Below, piece after piece: positions 35,591 through 45,575 of a stretch of DNA of 64,000 bases (within the stretch, counting starts at the first letter, position 1; every line of letters starts with the position of its first letter). A program made the position numbers and the translations under genes. The notes beneath the pieces were generated by a model. It saw only the letters and a list, made by a program, of their open reading frames with translations, made no database searches and was not told the DNA's origin. Source of the stretch: Labyrinthula sp. Ha (taxonomy: Eukaryota > Sar > Bigyra > Labyrinthulida > Labyrinthulaceae); NCBI GenBank assembly GCA_015227615.1, contig JAALGZ010000005.1, forward strand, positions 248,001 to 312,000, given 5' to 3'.

Positions 35591-38500
35591 TTTAAAGCTA
35601 TAGGAGAGTGGTCCAAGTGCAGTGGCTTTTATACGGGTTAGACTTTTATCTCTGGTGCATTGAAGGGGATGAATGAAAATATTTATGTTTTCTTATTTTT
35701 GTTGAAAAGAATCAGCCTTTTTTCTTGTGCAAGATGATTTAATCCAGTGCTGTTGGACAGGGCCTCAAGATGGGTATTTTTTCTGACCAGTTACATTTCT
35801 TTTGGTTTAAGTAGAGCAGGTTTAATCCGGTATCGATATTTTCCTTGGATGATATATTTTGCATATTTTGCTGCTATCGTCCCAAGTAGACATCTGCCCT
35901 GAAATCCCTTTCAAAACCGGAATCATTAATAGTGCTTAATCGGTCGCACATGAAAATAGTTTCTGTTATAGTTCTCACAGAAAGTTTGAGCCAGTATTTT
36001 TTAATATACCCGTCAGATATCGTATCAGTAATAATAAAGTCAAAGTTCGTTTGAACTATCTCTTTTTTTTTTGCTGAACTTCATTCTAGCCCAGCGATGT
36101 TTTCTATATTATGTCTTTGAGAAATATAGTAGGCTATATCTTTTCATCGTCTTTGTATACTACATCAAAATCCAAAACAAAGGCAAATTAATTGAATTTT
36201 CATATACCAAGCTCTACACATAAGATCATGTTGCATTAGAGATGTTTTTTAGTGTAGTTGAGACAAAGTATGAATATACTTAGTAAGTAACTCCTTTTAT
36301 CTGACCTTAGAGGTAACTGTAACCATCAGTAACAAACTTCCGTAAACCCACGACATAACAAAAACCATTTAGTAGATATTGTAACTACAAAATGTATTCA
36401 ACCCAAGATAAACCATAAAATTTCCATAGCTAAGTTTATTTAATTACATAATCTTGATTTTTTCTTTTGAAACTAAAAAGAAGGGAAACAATCTGTTGCT
36501 TTTGAACAAAGAGATGAGCGCAAATAGTAAATTTATTGTAAAATTCAAGCTTTTTTTCTATATCATCTGCCCGTTCAACACAATGCAGCCTCCAAACAGT
36601 TTTACCTGTAACACATATGCCAGTATTTGTAAATGAGAAAACTAAAATGCGTTAAGCTTTGCTACCCCTCAAAATGCTATGCAAGTTGCAACCCAAAGTT
36701 TCCGACTCTGTGCCATGGTGCGGGGCATTTAGCGTATAGAATCTGTAAGCATATTGATCGGCTCAGCAAAACCATTCATCACCTTGAAACTCTTCCAGAA
36801 GCTGTAATTCTTGAAATGGTCATATAATATGTTCTATTCCATAGCAAGTTTAGATTATCTATTTGGTAAATATTTGTACATGTTAAGTGAGGAAATAAAA
36901 AAACTTGGCCTAAAGGTGAGATTGAAAGTGCAGAAGGTCAACAATTATGTGATGATATGTAAGACTTATGTAATAATCCTTAGCAATTAGTTACTATCAT
37001 TCACTATAATTAACAGTTTGCTTAGATGAACTCAGATAGAGAAGCTAGCACTAAAAATACAAAATGGAGGCTAGAGGGAATATTTAGATACAGATATTCC
37101 TTTTTGTCCTGATTGCTTGATGAAATTTTTTCCAGGTAGCTTATACTTAGAGCAACTTTGCCATCTCGGTTGAAAGATACAAGCCAAAGTAATAACTTAT
37201 TGAAAACTCCTTGTTTCCTATGTTGACTAATATGTATCTTTCTCTCTTGGTATTGATTTTGCTACCAATGTTCTTTGTTATCTACTGTCTAGCAGGTAAA
37301 GAATAGATAACTTATTTGGATGAAATCCTTAATGGAATAGATAGAATAAAGTATTAAATTAAGTTTTAACTGTACTTCTACAGTGGTGTAAAACCTAACA
37401 TTAGGTTGCTTTACTTTATTTAAGCTGTTCTACGTTACAATTTATCTAATCCATGCATGTCATAAGCTAACTTACCAACCACCGCTTTGAAAAGTAACGG
37501 TGTTTTACTGCATTGATCTTGGTTTGCAGGTTCTAACCCCCTTATAAGTGCATCTTATACTCCGCTATGAGGTTATGGCTCAATCGGATTGGTATTTTAC
37601 TGTAGAGATCTCTAGACTTGTCATTCTTTTAGATTTAGTGTGTTGGGTAGCGTAAATATTGCTCATAATTTTGTGCCAAAAAATTGTTGGCCCAGTAATT
37701 GCTTAACTACCTATTAGTATTATTTATATTAAGTTTCACATATTAACAGGGTACTAGAGTAGCCTCTTGTACAATTCTAAATACAGGTTGGCGCCCAATT
37801 CTTAAGTTTATCTATGTAGCACAATCAATGCTGTCACAGATTTCAAGTAAAAACTTTCTACCTTCCTAGTAGCCTCAACATGTATTCTACTTCCTTTAGC
37901 ACCTTAGGTTGTTTTGATTCAATGGTATTCGAATTGTTAAACAAAAAATTGTCGCGGTCCCAAATACAAATGAATAACAAGTTCATTCAAAAAGATTGGT
38001 TTAATCTGTGGAAGATGATGTTTTTTCGGTAAGACTATGTTTAAGAAATGTTTAAGTGGGCAAAATAATGAGTTACTGGAAACCAGACTCATACTACAGA
38101 TATTGATTGAAATGGAGAGCTGGGTGAGATGCTGTTGTTTGATCCCCCTCGTGTTAGAGTCTCTTGATTTGAGAATATTAGAAATAGAATCGTTGAAATT
38201 AGGGGGCATAACCTAGTTTCTTAATATTGAAAATAGCATACTTGCCGAATAAGTGCCAATTCTTAATCTCTCTTGCCCACAGATTAGTTTCTTACCCCCA
38301 ATATCTTGAACGTTTTCAACTTTCTTCCAGAAACTAACTTCATCCTAGTCTATTATCCTATATGTCTGCAAGCTAAAAAAGAATAGCATGCTCACTGTTT
38401 GGGTGCAAGAAAGCCCAGGCCTGCGTACGGGTCGCTAATCATACTTTTACCGAAGCAGAAGGAGACAACAGAGGTTCTCCATCTTGCAGGTAAGTAACTC

Positions 38501-38659
38501 GCCTCTGCTCTTGACCAAATAAGAGCTTTTTTCTATTAAAATTACCGTATATTAGCTAGCAAATCAAAAGTAACAATTGTCTTTATGCCTCAAGTGGTCA
38601 AGTTGTATCTTTCTTTTGCTTGTGACTCAAAGTTCAACCCAGGTATTACTTGGTTTTAA
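35591..38659. other. intergenic, no firm gene
   Basis: About 3 kb, AT-rich. A 64-codon ORF with an ATG at 36633-36827 has a cluster of cysteines at its start (CVKLCYPSKCYASC) and overlaps the end of the preceding short ORF, but nothing else supports it. tRNA-like fragments near 37.5 kb do not fold into arms. Confidence 0.5.
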
Positions 38660-38974
38660 ATGCGGAGAAATTGCGAAGAAAAATCTCCTGATGAGAGCTC
38701 AGATTTTTTTTCATTATTTTTGTATAACCTATTCAATGAAGTAAAACTCAGAAATCAACCATTCAAGTCTAATAAAGCATCAAGATTGCTAAAACTAAGT
38801 GTTAAGTACGAAATTTCAGAGCAAGAAACGTGTGATAGGCGTTATTCACTAAACCATGTTCTAGCACAAACAATGTACTCACAAGGCCAAACCGCGTCAA
38901 CTCTAATAATTCATCTTAAATCTATACCTTGGTACGAAAGATTGTACAAATCAAAGCTATATGCCACCGTTTAG
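38660..38974 (+). CDS. possible small hypothetical protein
   Basis: A clean 104-codon ORF with an ATG, preceded immediately by an in-frame TAA. The product is polar and lysine/serine-rich (MRRNCEEKSPDESSDFF at the start, IPWYERLYKSKLYATV at the end) without a signal peptide or recognised domain. It runs toward the membrane-protein gene and overlaps that gene's last codons by 18 bp. Not recognised; it may be chance. Confidence 0.3.
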   Translation: MRRNCEEKSPDESSDFFSLFLYNLFNEVKLRNQPFKSNKASRLLKLSVKYEISEQETCDRRYSLNHVLAQTMYSQGQTASTLIIHLKSIPWYERLYKSKLYATV

Positions 38975-39988
38975 ATGTTCCTTAGGCACTATTCTTCGCT
39001 GCATTGACTTTTCTCTTTTGAGTTTTGCATACAGAATACGTAAAAACAAAGGTCCAACAGTTCCAACTACACCAAATAGCAATGAATTAAATCTAAACAA
39101 CTTTGATATCGCATCTCTTGATTTCGGTGAAGTATACAAATGAGATCCCAATAATGTTAAACTTGAAAGTGAAATTATATCACACAGCCCTGGATTTATC
39201 AAATTCAGTAATGCCTCTGTTTTCTTTTCACCAATTATATTCTTAACTAGCCTTCCTCTTAACTCATTCTGCGCAGGGAGATTAGCTTTTTTGTTCGCAA
39301 TAGGGAAGTTGTCCACAGAGTACGGACTGTGCGTTTTTGAGGATAAAGGTCCTTTAGACACATGCAAAGAGCTTTTAGAAACTTGTTCCCTCATTTCCCT
39401 CGACAGCAAGATGGCCTGCAAACCTTTTGGCATGTTAAAGACCATTCTATATATGAGTAGGACTGAATCAAATGCACCCTTTAGTGATGAAAAAAGTTCT
39501 CAACGGCAGACTCATATTTCCAAGTGCTTCAATTCGTTCTTCTTCAGTTTTTGCTAAAAATTACGTAAAGAGAGTAGGATTACCCAGGAAAAGAGGTGCG
39601 ACTTCTTGGAAGAAGGCCCTGATCGCTTTAGAAAGTCTTCCTTCTTCTACTATCTCTACCACACATTGCTCCCTGAACTTCAAAACCAAATAAACTATAC
39701 AAAAGAATTTCTCTTAATCGATAAGGCAGATAGGAAATCAAGCCTTTCTCTTCAACTTCAGACTTTACTTCGTTTAACATTCCTATTAGATTGGTTTTGA
39801 AGAGTTCAACTATACCAACAAGTCCAAATGCGATAAGAAGCAACAAGCAATGTGCTAATATAGTTAAATTAAAAGTTGAGTGTACTTCTGAAAGAGAATG
39901 AGTTCAAAAAAAGTCCAATAACACCAAGAATTAAGGCATACTTATAGATCGTATGATTAGAGGCCATCATTTTGTTGCTCAAAATCAT
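38957..39988 (-). CDS. unknown membrane protein, five exons
   Basis: Five exons (39886-39988, 39701-39854, 39584-39672, 39478-39553, 38957-39446) join in frame across introns of 31, 28, 30 and 31 nt to give 303 residues. The start is the ATG at 39988, preceded by an in-frame TAG. The N-terminus has two hydrophobic segments (YALILGVIGLFLN and CLLLLIAFGLVGIVEL). A soluble helical part follows, with YLPYRLREILLEQCVVEIVEE, split by intron 2. The C-terminal part contains FRFNSLLFGVVGTVGPLFLR, another likely membrane segment, and a basic tail. I do not recognise the family. The consistent splicing of five small exons argues strongly that the gene is real. Its best reading is a small multipass membrane protein with a cytosolic middle domain. 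Confidence 0.78.
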
Positions 39989-41787
39989 TTGATGCTATGT
40001 CTAAAAAAGCCATCCAAGCAAGTCTTAGGCTTTGTCTTAAACTTTTGAAATCTCAGAAATGAAACAAACACTTAACGAGCTGCCAACTTCTGAGTGCAAA
40101 CGTCTTGTCGCACCTACTAATGAAGTACCAAGCACGCAATCTAACTTGGATAATGTAAAAACTTAGTCTACATCTACTCCTTTGGTTTTAATGCTACAAG
40201 ATTTACCTGCGTAACTTAATTAAAAGATTGAGTTCTTGAAGGTTCAGGAAACGCACAGGGGTGGGTCTAATAACATAAATGAAGAGGTGAATTTTAGTTC
40301 AAATAAAGGTAGTTGTATTTCTCACATGTAATAAGAGCAGCCGAAGGCGTAGCTTTTTCCTAACTGAAGAACCTTCTTCGTAGCTTGTACCTGTAAAGGT
40401 ATGAAGCCACTGGATCCTGGAACTTCTGCAGGTTATGGACAGCAATGCAATAGTTAAATAAGGAAAACTTCTTTCTTATAAGAATGTTGCAAAGTATTCT
40501 GTATAATCAGGAAAAAAGTCATAGTATGCAACAAGACTCGAGTTTAGCTTCCCGTTCATCAAAGAAGCATAAGAAAAGGAATTCGAGAGACATCAAGATA
40601 CTAACCTGAGACGCCGTCAACTAAACATTGTGGTCAATAAAGCTATAAAAGGAAACACCTATTCACGTATTATTCATCTTAAACTACAATAAGAACATTA
40701 TATCCAGTTTTATCTTAGGGGATGTAGAGGCAGAGAAACCAAGAGTGAAGTATGAGCGAAAACAGCCACATTTACGAAGAAGCTGTTTTAGATGTCTAAA
40801 TAAATTTCTTAGAAAATTTTAGCAGGTTTCCCAAGAAAATCTGACATCTTGACGGAGACCATGAAAATCTTTCTGCTTCAATTACATGATGTGTGAACTT
40901 TTTATGTTTGATTGTTTTTGTTTGCATTTTGAACCATTACAGGGCAGTCATCGATGGTGTCATAAAAAACTATTCCGGTGTTAGGAACGATAAAAGTCGG
41001 CAAATAGCAGCATGACTATAGTGGCATCGAAAATTCAGGAAGTTTTACTTTAGCTCTCGTATGTGGGTGGCGACAGTACGCCCAAATAACCTTAGTACCT
41101 GCATTGACCTGTTTTGTTCAAAATTCTCGAATCAGTCATGGTGACCCACGCAAACATAAGGGTTTTCTTTGTGAATCCACATTTTTTGGTCTATCGACAG
41201 CCAATTTGACTGTAGAACTAGTCACTTCCAGACACAGTGAAAAACAACTCAAGACAAAATTTTGTTCAGCTGTCGGAAGATCTATTCTTCTCGATTATTC
41301 AAAACGAGTTAATGAACCTGCTGCGGTCTTCATGCAACATCTTCCTAAAGTGTCTTTAGCACCTGTTTAACAGCGCTCAAAGAATAGCAACATGGTCTTG
41401 ATTTTAAATAGAACCAGCTCTAAATGACTTTAGAAAGTTCGCACAAGGGATGCTACCGAGCCACATTGATAGAAATATTCGTGCATTTTTTTTCCTTTGT
41501 GAGGGAAAATTCCCTAAGTTCTACTTTCGGGTTGACTTCTTCATTGAAATGTAAAATTTAATCTACCACATACTAGCATTAGAAAAACGTTCTTATAGTT
41601 TATCTTTCTATATTAATAAAAAGACTAATAGGTTTCACCTTAGCTTCCGTGTATCAAAGGATAAGAGGAACACATCGACTAACCTTTAGACTGTGTTTTT
41701 AAGGGTGCGACTCGGTTGGAAACCTATATTGATGAGGCTCAAGTACAGCTGTCACGATATATACTGGCTCGCAAGGCGCTAAATAAA
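39989..41787. other. intergenic, no firm gene
   Basis: A frame open from about 41004 to 41370 (ending VFMQHLPKVSLAPV) lacks an ATG start and a recognisable family. A GT...TAG pair of 30 nt precedes it, but the upstream frame closes almost at once, so it is not called. Confidence 0.45.
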
Positions 41788-41831
41788 TTAACCGGAAAAA
41801 GTATGACAAAATTACGCAAAATTGGTGTTTT

Positions 41832-41950
41832 GCATGACAGAAGGTCATACGAATTCCGGTAAGTCATATTTTTTTTTTATTTTGTGCTAGAATTTCCCTA
41901 GGTAAAAATTAAGCCATTTTTAACCGGAATTCGTATGACCGCTGTCATAC
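41832..41950. repeat. inverted repeat at Crypton left end
   Basis: Arms at 41832-41862 and 41921-41950 are nearly perfect inverted copies (core GGTCATACGAATTCCGGT) separated by a 58-nt AT-rich loop. Each arm contains ATGACAG next to GGTCAT, itself partly palindromic, as expected of tyrosine-recombinase binding arms. Confidence 0.7.
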
Positions 41951-42387
41951 TTTTTTTAAAGAGCCAATGAAAAGACCTTTTGGTTTTGCGAACCTTTGCA
42001 GAAGAGAACACCGGATAAAATCACAGTGGGGAATTACCATACAATTCTAATTTGCTGAAAACAAACACAAATCAAACAAAGAGTGCTCAAAAAAAAAGAA
42101 ATAGGTAAAACTCGGCGAATATTTCGTCTTTTTTAACGATTTTTGGCTTGTTGGAAAGCTCTTTCAAAGCTACTTCTTTTAAAATTTAACTTAGTGATAT
42201 CTTCTGTACTTTTTGACGATACGCGATTTTACTATTTGCCTAAAATGCGAGCAAAAGAAGAAAAAACAATGGGTTAAACTTTGTTGCTTTCCTTGTTTGT
42301 GTTAGGAAAAAGTAATTTTATGTTTCACCTAACATCTAAATTGTTGCTAGAACCTGTTTCCTACTTAATTTTTTAGTTCGAAGAAAA

Positions 42388-44544
42388 ATGGACGATCGAT
42401 TGAATGAAGAGGATTCGGCAGAGATTTCACAACATGTTTCTGAAATCAGAGCAAACACGATTGCCAAAAACTCTCAGAGCTCGTACGAGGATTCCTACAC
42501 CCAATTTGTAGCTTGGTGCATAAGAAACAAACCCAATGTTTTGGCTGAAGATTTTCTTAACAAGTTGAAGGAAGGAAGTGATGCTGAAGCGCCAATGAGT
42601 TTAAAACTCATTAGGAAAACAATTAAAACCTTTCCGAATTTACCACCCTTGAAATTTGATGATCTAGATGTAGAAACCTTCATGTCGTAGATTGTAACTA
42701 AGAAAAGAAGTGATGGGAGCTTTTTCAGTTTTTCTAGTTACTCAACTCACCGTTCTGCTCTTTACAGTCTTTACCGTCAACACAAAGTTCGTTTTAGTTC
42801 TGAGTTCGAGAACGAGTTAAAAAATCATTTTAGAGGTTTAAAAAGAAAAATTGCTTCAGAAGAACAAGCAGGTCAAGGTGTGATTAAACGTGGGAAAGAT
42901 CCTCTTACAATGCCTTTGTTCAAGATCCTTAATTTAGCAATGTTGCACACTGAGAAAAAGGATTTTGTTTTCTTCAAAACATTTTTAACAATCACTTGGA
43001 ACTTAATGTGTAGAGCTGTTAACACTTTCAGCATTCATTACAGGCATTTAACTTGGAAAGAAGATGCCCTTTGCATCATTTTCTGCCATCAGAAGAATGA
43101 TCAAGCAGGTGAAAAAGCTAGAGATCCTAGACACGTTTACGCTAATCCGCTACAACCTCAAATTTGTCCAGTTTTGTCCCTTGGCATGTACTGGTCAATC
43201 TTTGGGTTTGGAGATGGCACCTCTCTTTTTGGTGGAAACAATCAGTACGACAGATTTAGCAAAGGTCAGAAAAGAATTCTTAGTCTCGATGAAGTTGAGA
43301 GCGAGCTTAGGAGAAGAGGTTTGACTCCTGAGGAGTTTGGAACTCATTCCCTAAGAAAAGGTGCAGCAACTTTCTGTGCTTCAGGTCACACTAATGCACC
43401 TCCAATTGCTGCAGTTCAGTTACGTGCTGGATGATCAATGGGCACTGTTTTAAACGTCTACCTTCGCTTTGAGGCTGCTGGAGATCAGTACGTGGGACGT
43501 ACTGTAGGCGGTCTACCAATTAGCAGCTACAAGTTTTCTACACTACCACCAAGATTTGAGTTTGCTGATGACCAGGTAGAAAGAGCTAAGCAGTTGATGT
43601 TTCCAAGCGCTCCAAAACAAATCTCTTTGATTCTGGAGTTTTGTTTAGCATCAATGGTGTACCAGGAGAATTTTTTAAGAAAAGAGCTACCAGAAAATCA
43701 TCTTCTTTTTAACACCCCAATTTTTCAGGAGAAAAGCCTAATTCAAACTCTTAGAGAAAAAGTGATTTGCGGTGTTTCTAACTCTGATGGAAGTGGTCTT
43801 CAGCCGACAGGAATTCCCGCACACGTAGACATCTTAACAAAACTTCATCATGTGGGTAGAGTTGTAGATGAGTTGGTTCAACGAAATGAAAGATCTAGAA
43901 TTGAGGACAGATCAATCATTCTTACTCAAATTAAAGATGTTTTAGAGGAACGTGATGTTGGATCTGGAGTAATCACACATGCTGTACTAAAAAAGATGTT
44001 AGATGAAGCGTTTGCAAAGCATGAAACAGAATTTCTCTTAGAAAGAATGAGAACCCTTACAGGCAATGATGGTAATGAAGAGGAAGGGGTTCAAAATATT
44101 ATAAGCTCTACTCCTCCATCCACCTTAAACCTTTGGCCAGATAATGTTCTAAGACGTGTTCCTGTAGGGTTCTCATTTCCAAAAGGAACTGCGCGTTCTC
44201 TCTGGTTGATTTGGAACTGTGGCAATGCTGAAAAAAGCCTACCACCATTGAAAAGTTGCACGCCAGTCGACATGCCTAATCGTAATTGCCGAAAAAAACT
44301 CAGTGATTTAAAATTCTTGATGAACTTACTTGAGAATGAAGCAAGCAGCAAAAACCTGTCTCCATCAATTAAAAGTCTTCAGGATGCTCAACTTTGGTTT
44401 GATGAATGTAAAAAAGTTCTTGAAGTGGAAAAAGTTACCCCAATGAAGAGATCTAGAAGGACAAAGGAATTAAGCTGGCAAACGGTTGTAAAATTAAAAC
44501 GAAAAGGGTTGCAATTAACTAGAACGGAAAATCACAGACTCTAA
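42388..44544 (+). pseudogene. Crypton tyrosine recombinase with GCR1_C-like domain
   Basis: The frame encodes a phage-integrase-fold recombinase of the type widespread in protist Cryptons. Visible motifs are an N-terminal SAM-like core-binding part (THRSALYSLYRQH), the first catalytic arginine in NLMCRAVNTFSI, the HxxR box in FGTHSLRKGAATFCASG, and the tyrosine region VYLRFEAAGDQYVGR. C-terminal to this a block (SLWLIWNCGNAEKSLPPLK) resembles the GCR1_C DNA-binding domain often fused to Crypton recombinases, and a basic tail follows. About two breaks interrupt the reading frame, so the copy is likely not active, though the catalytic motifs are still readable. Codon use and the lack of 28-31 nt introns set it apart from the host genes. 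Confidence 0.75.
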
Positions 44545-45046
44545 ACTGGACACCTTTGGGAATAGAATAAACCTCAGCTGATTTCACGGCTTCAGAAATA
44601 ACTAGTTCAAGTTTAGCTAACAATGAACCAAACTGTTTTTGTACAAATTCACCTTTATTTCTTTCCAAGTCAACTAGCCTTTGATCAGCTAAACCAGAAT
44701 GTAATAACATTCTTGCATTTTGAATAATAAGGTGTGCTCTTTTCCTTCTTATCATTGAGTTATCTCTATCTACACAGTTAAACAAATCTTTTCCCAAAGG
44801 CTTTCGTACAAAGTTAAATACATCAGAAGATAAACAGATTAATTGATCATCCTGGAGTTTTGTGTTTAGCAAATAGTTTTCAACTATAATCACAATTCTA
44901 TCATTGTCCAAAAAGCAGCACTCTTTGCACATGTGTACTTCACAAGTTGAACATACAAAAACAGATTCTGTTTTAAGTGGCTTTAAGTAAACATGACAGC
45001 TGGTATTTTCATCCGCATGTACTTCAGAAAATAGATTGCGATTCAA
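44519..45046 (-). CDS. cysteine-rich accessory ORF of the Crypton
   Basis: An open minus-strand frame of about 175 codons, convergent with the recombinase and overlapping its last codons by 26 bp. There is no ATG at the 5' end; the frame is open to about 45100. The first part has a C-x15-C-x2-C-x4-C-x3-C cluster (TSCHVYLK...VCSTCEVHMCKECCF) suggestive of a zinc ribbon or B-box-like finger, slightly like the cysteine-rich tail of piggyBac transposases. The rest is helical and charged (RRKRAHLIIQNARMLLHSG). It could be a cargo or accessory DNA-binding protein of the element, or the tail of an older transposon. Function unknown. Confidence 0.4.
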   Translation of the reverse strand: MNRNLFSEVHADENTSCHVYLKPLKTESVFVCSTCEVHMCKECCFLDNDRIVIIVENYLLNTKLQDDQLICLSSDVFNFVRKPLGKDLFNCVDRDNSMIRRKRAHLIIQNARMLLHSGLADQRLVDLERNKGEFVQKQFGSLLAKLELVISEAVKSAEVYSIPKGVQFRVCDFPF

Positions 45047-45548
45047 GGAGCATGTATCGAAGTTGATAACCTGATCAAGATTAAAACCAATAGCTAGAAA
45101 TCAGTCAAAGATAAACACTTGGCCAAGTTCGATTGATGTTTACAGGAAGCCATTCTTGTTCAGCAGACCATGATTTCCTGCATGGTTAAAGAATTGAAAT
45201 GTTTTACCCATTAGGAAGTGAAAAAGGTTTACGAAGTACTTTTGGTCTTCTTCATTTTCCATATTCTTCTAAAATGTATAGAAAACATCAGCGGCAACTT
45301 GATCCTCTAGATCCAATTCAAGTCCAATCAGTGCATCAATTATGTGAGTTCATATCTTCCCTCGAACGAAGCATCTATATCCAGTTCTCGGCTCTACTTG
45401 TCATGTCGCAGAATATGATAGTTATTAGTTTCTGCTGCAACCTCCAAAGTGCTCATTTCATTTTGAGTGTTACTTTTTTTTCACTTTCGGTTGAATTCCT
45501 GTTTCTAGAGTTCAACCAATGAAATTGCGCTATTCGGTATTGGAAATC

Positions 45549-45567
45549 GCATGACAGCCTGTCATGC
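45549..45567. repeat. perfect hairpin at Crypton right end
   Basis: GCATGACAG and CTGTCATGC form 9-bp perfect arms around a single base. The left half and the following AAATTCCG match the unit at the left end of the element. Confidence 0.65.
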
Positions 45568-45575
45568 AAATTCCG

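Larger units (their letters stand above)
41788..45575 (+). mobile_element. Crypton-like tyrosine-recombinase DNA transposon
   Basis: The element is defined by a YR gene (42388-44544) and by related arm sequences at both sides. On the left, three ~20-31 bp units built on ACCGGAA...GTATGAC alternate in orientation (41788-41807, 41832-41862 inverted, 41921-41950). On the right, GCATGACAG...GTCATGCAAATTCCG (45549-45575) matches the left unit at 41832 at about 22 of 27 positions. No long terminal inverted repeats and no reverse transcriptase are seen, which fits Cryptons rather than DIRS elements. A convergent ORF lies on the other strand (44519-45046). The recombinase frame has about two breaks, so this copy is probably inactive but fairly recent. 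The outer boundaries are estimated from the arms only. Confidence 0.65.

Noticed and set aside
36633-36827. 64-codon cysteine-containing ORF with an ATG overlapping the preceding short ORF
   Set aside because: Overlap and cysteines alone do not support a gene; no neighbour or motif backs it.
37510-37620. tRNA-like fragments (GGTTCTAACCC and TGGCTCAATCGG)
   Set aside because: Order and pairing of arms do not fit a tRNA.
38390-38500. Cysteine-spaced reading (CSLFGCKKAQAC) ending at a GTAAGT donor-like site
   Set aside because: No start codon and no acceptor within the genome's intron size; likely chance.
41004-41370. About 120-codon open frame preceded by a 30-nt GT...TAG segment
   Set aside because: The upstream frame hits a stop within a few codons, and the product resembles nothing known.
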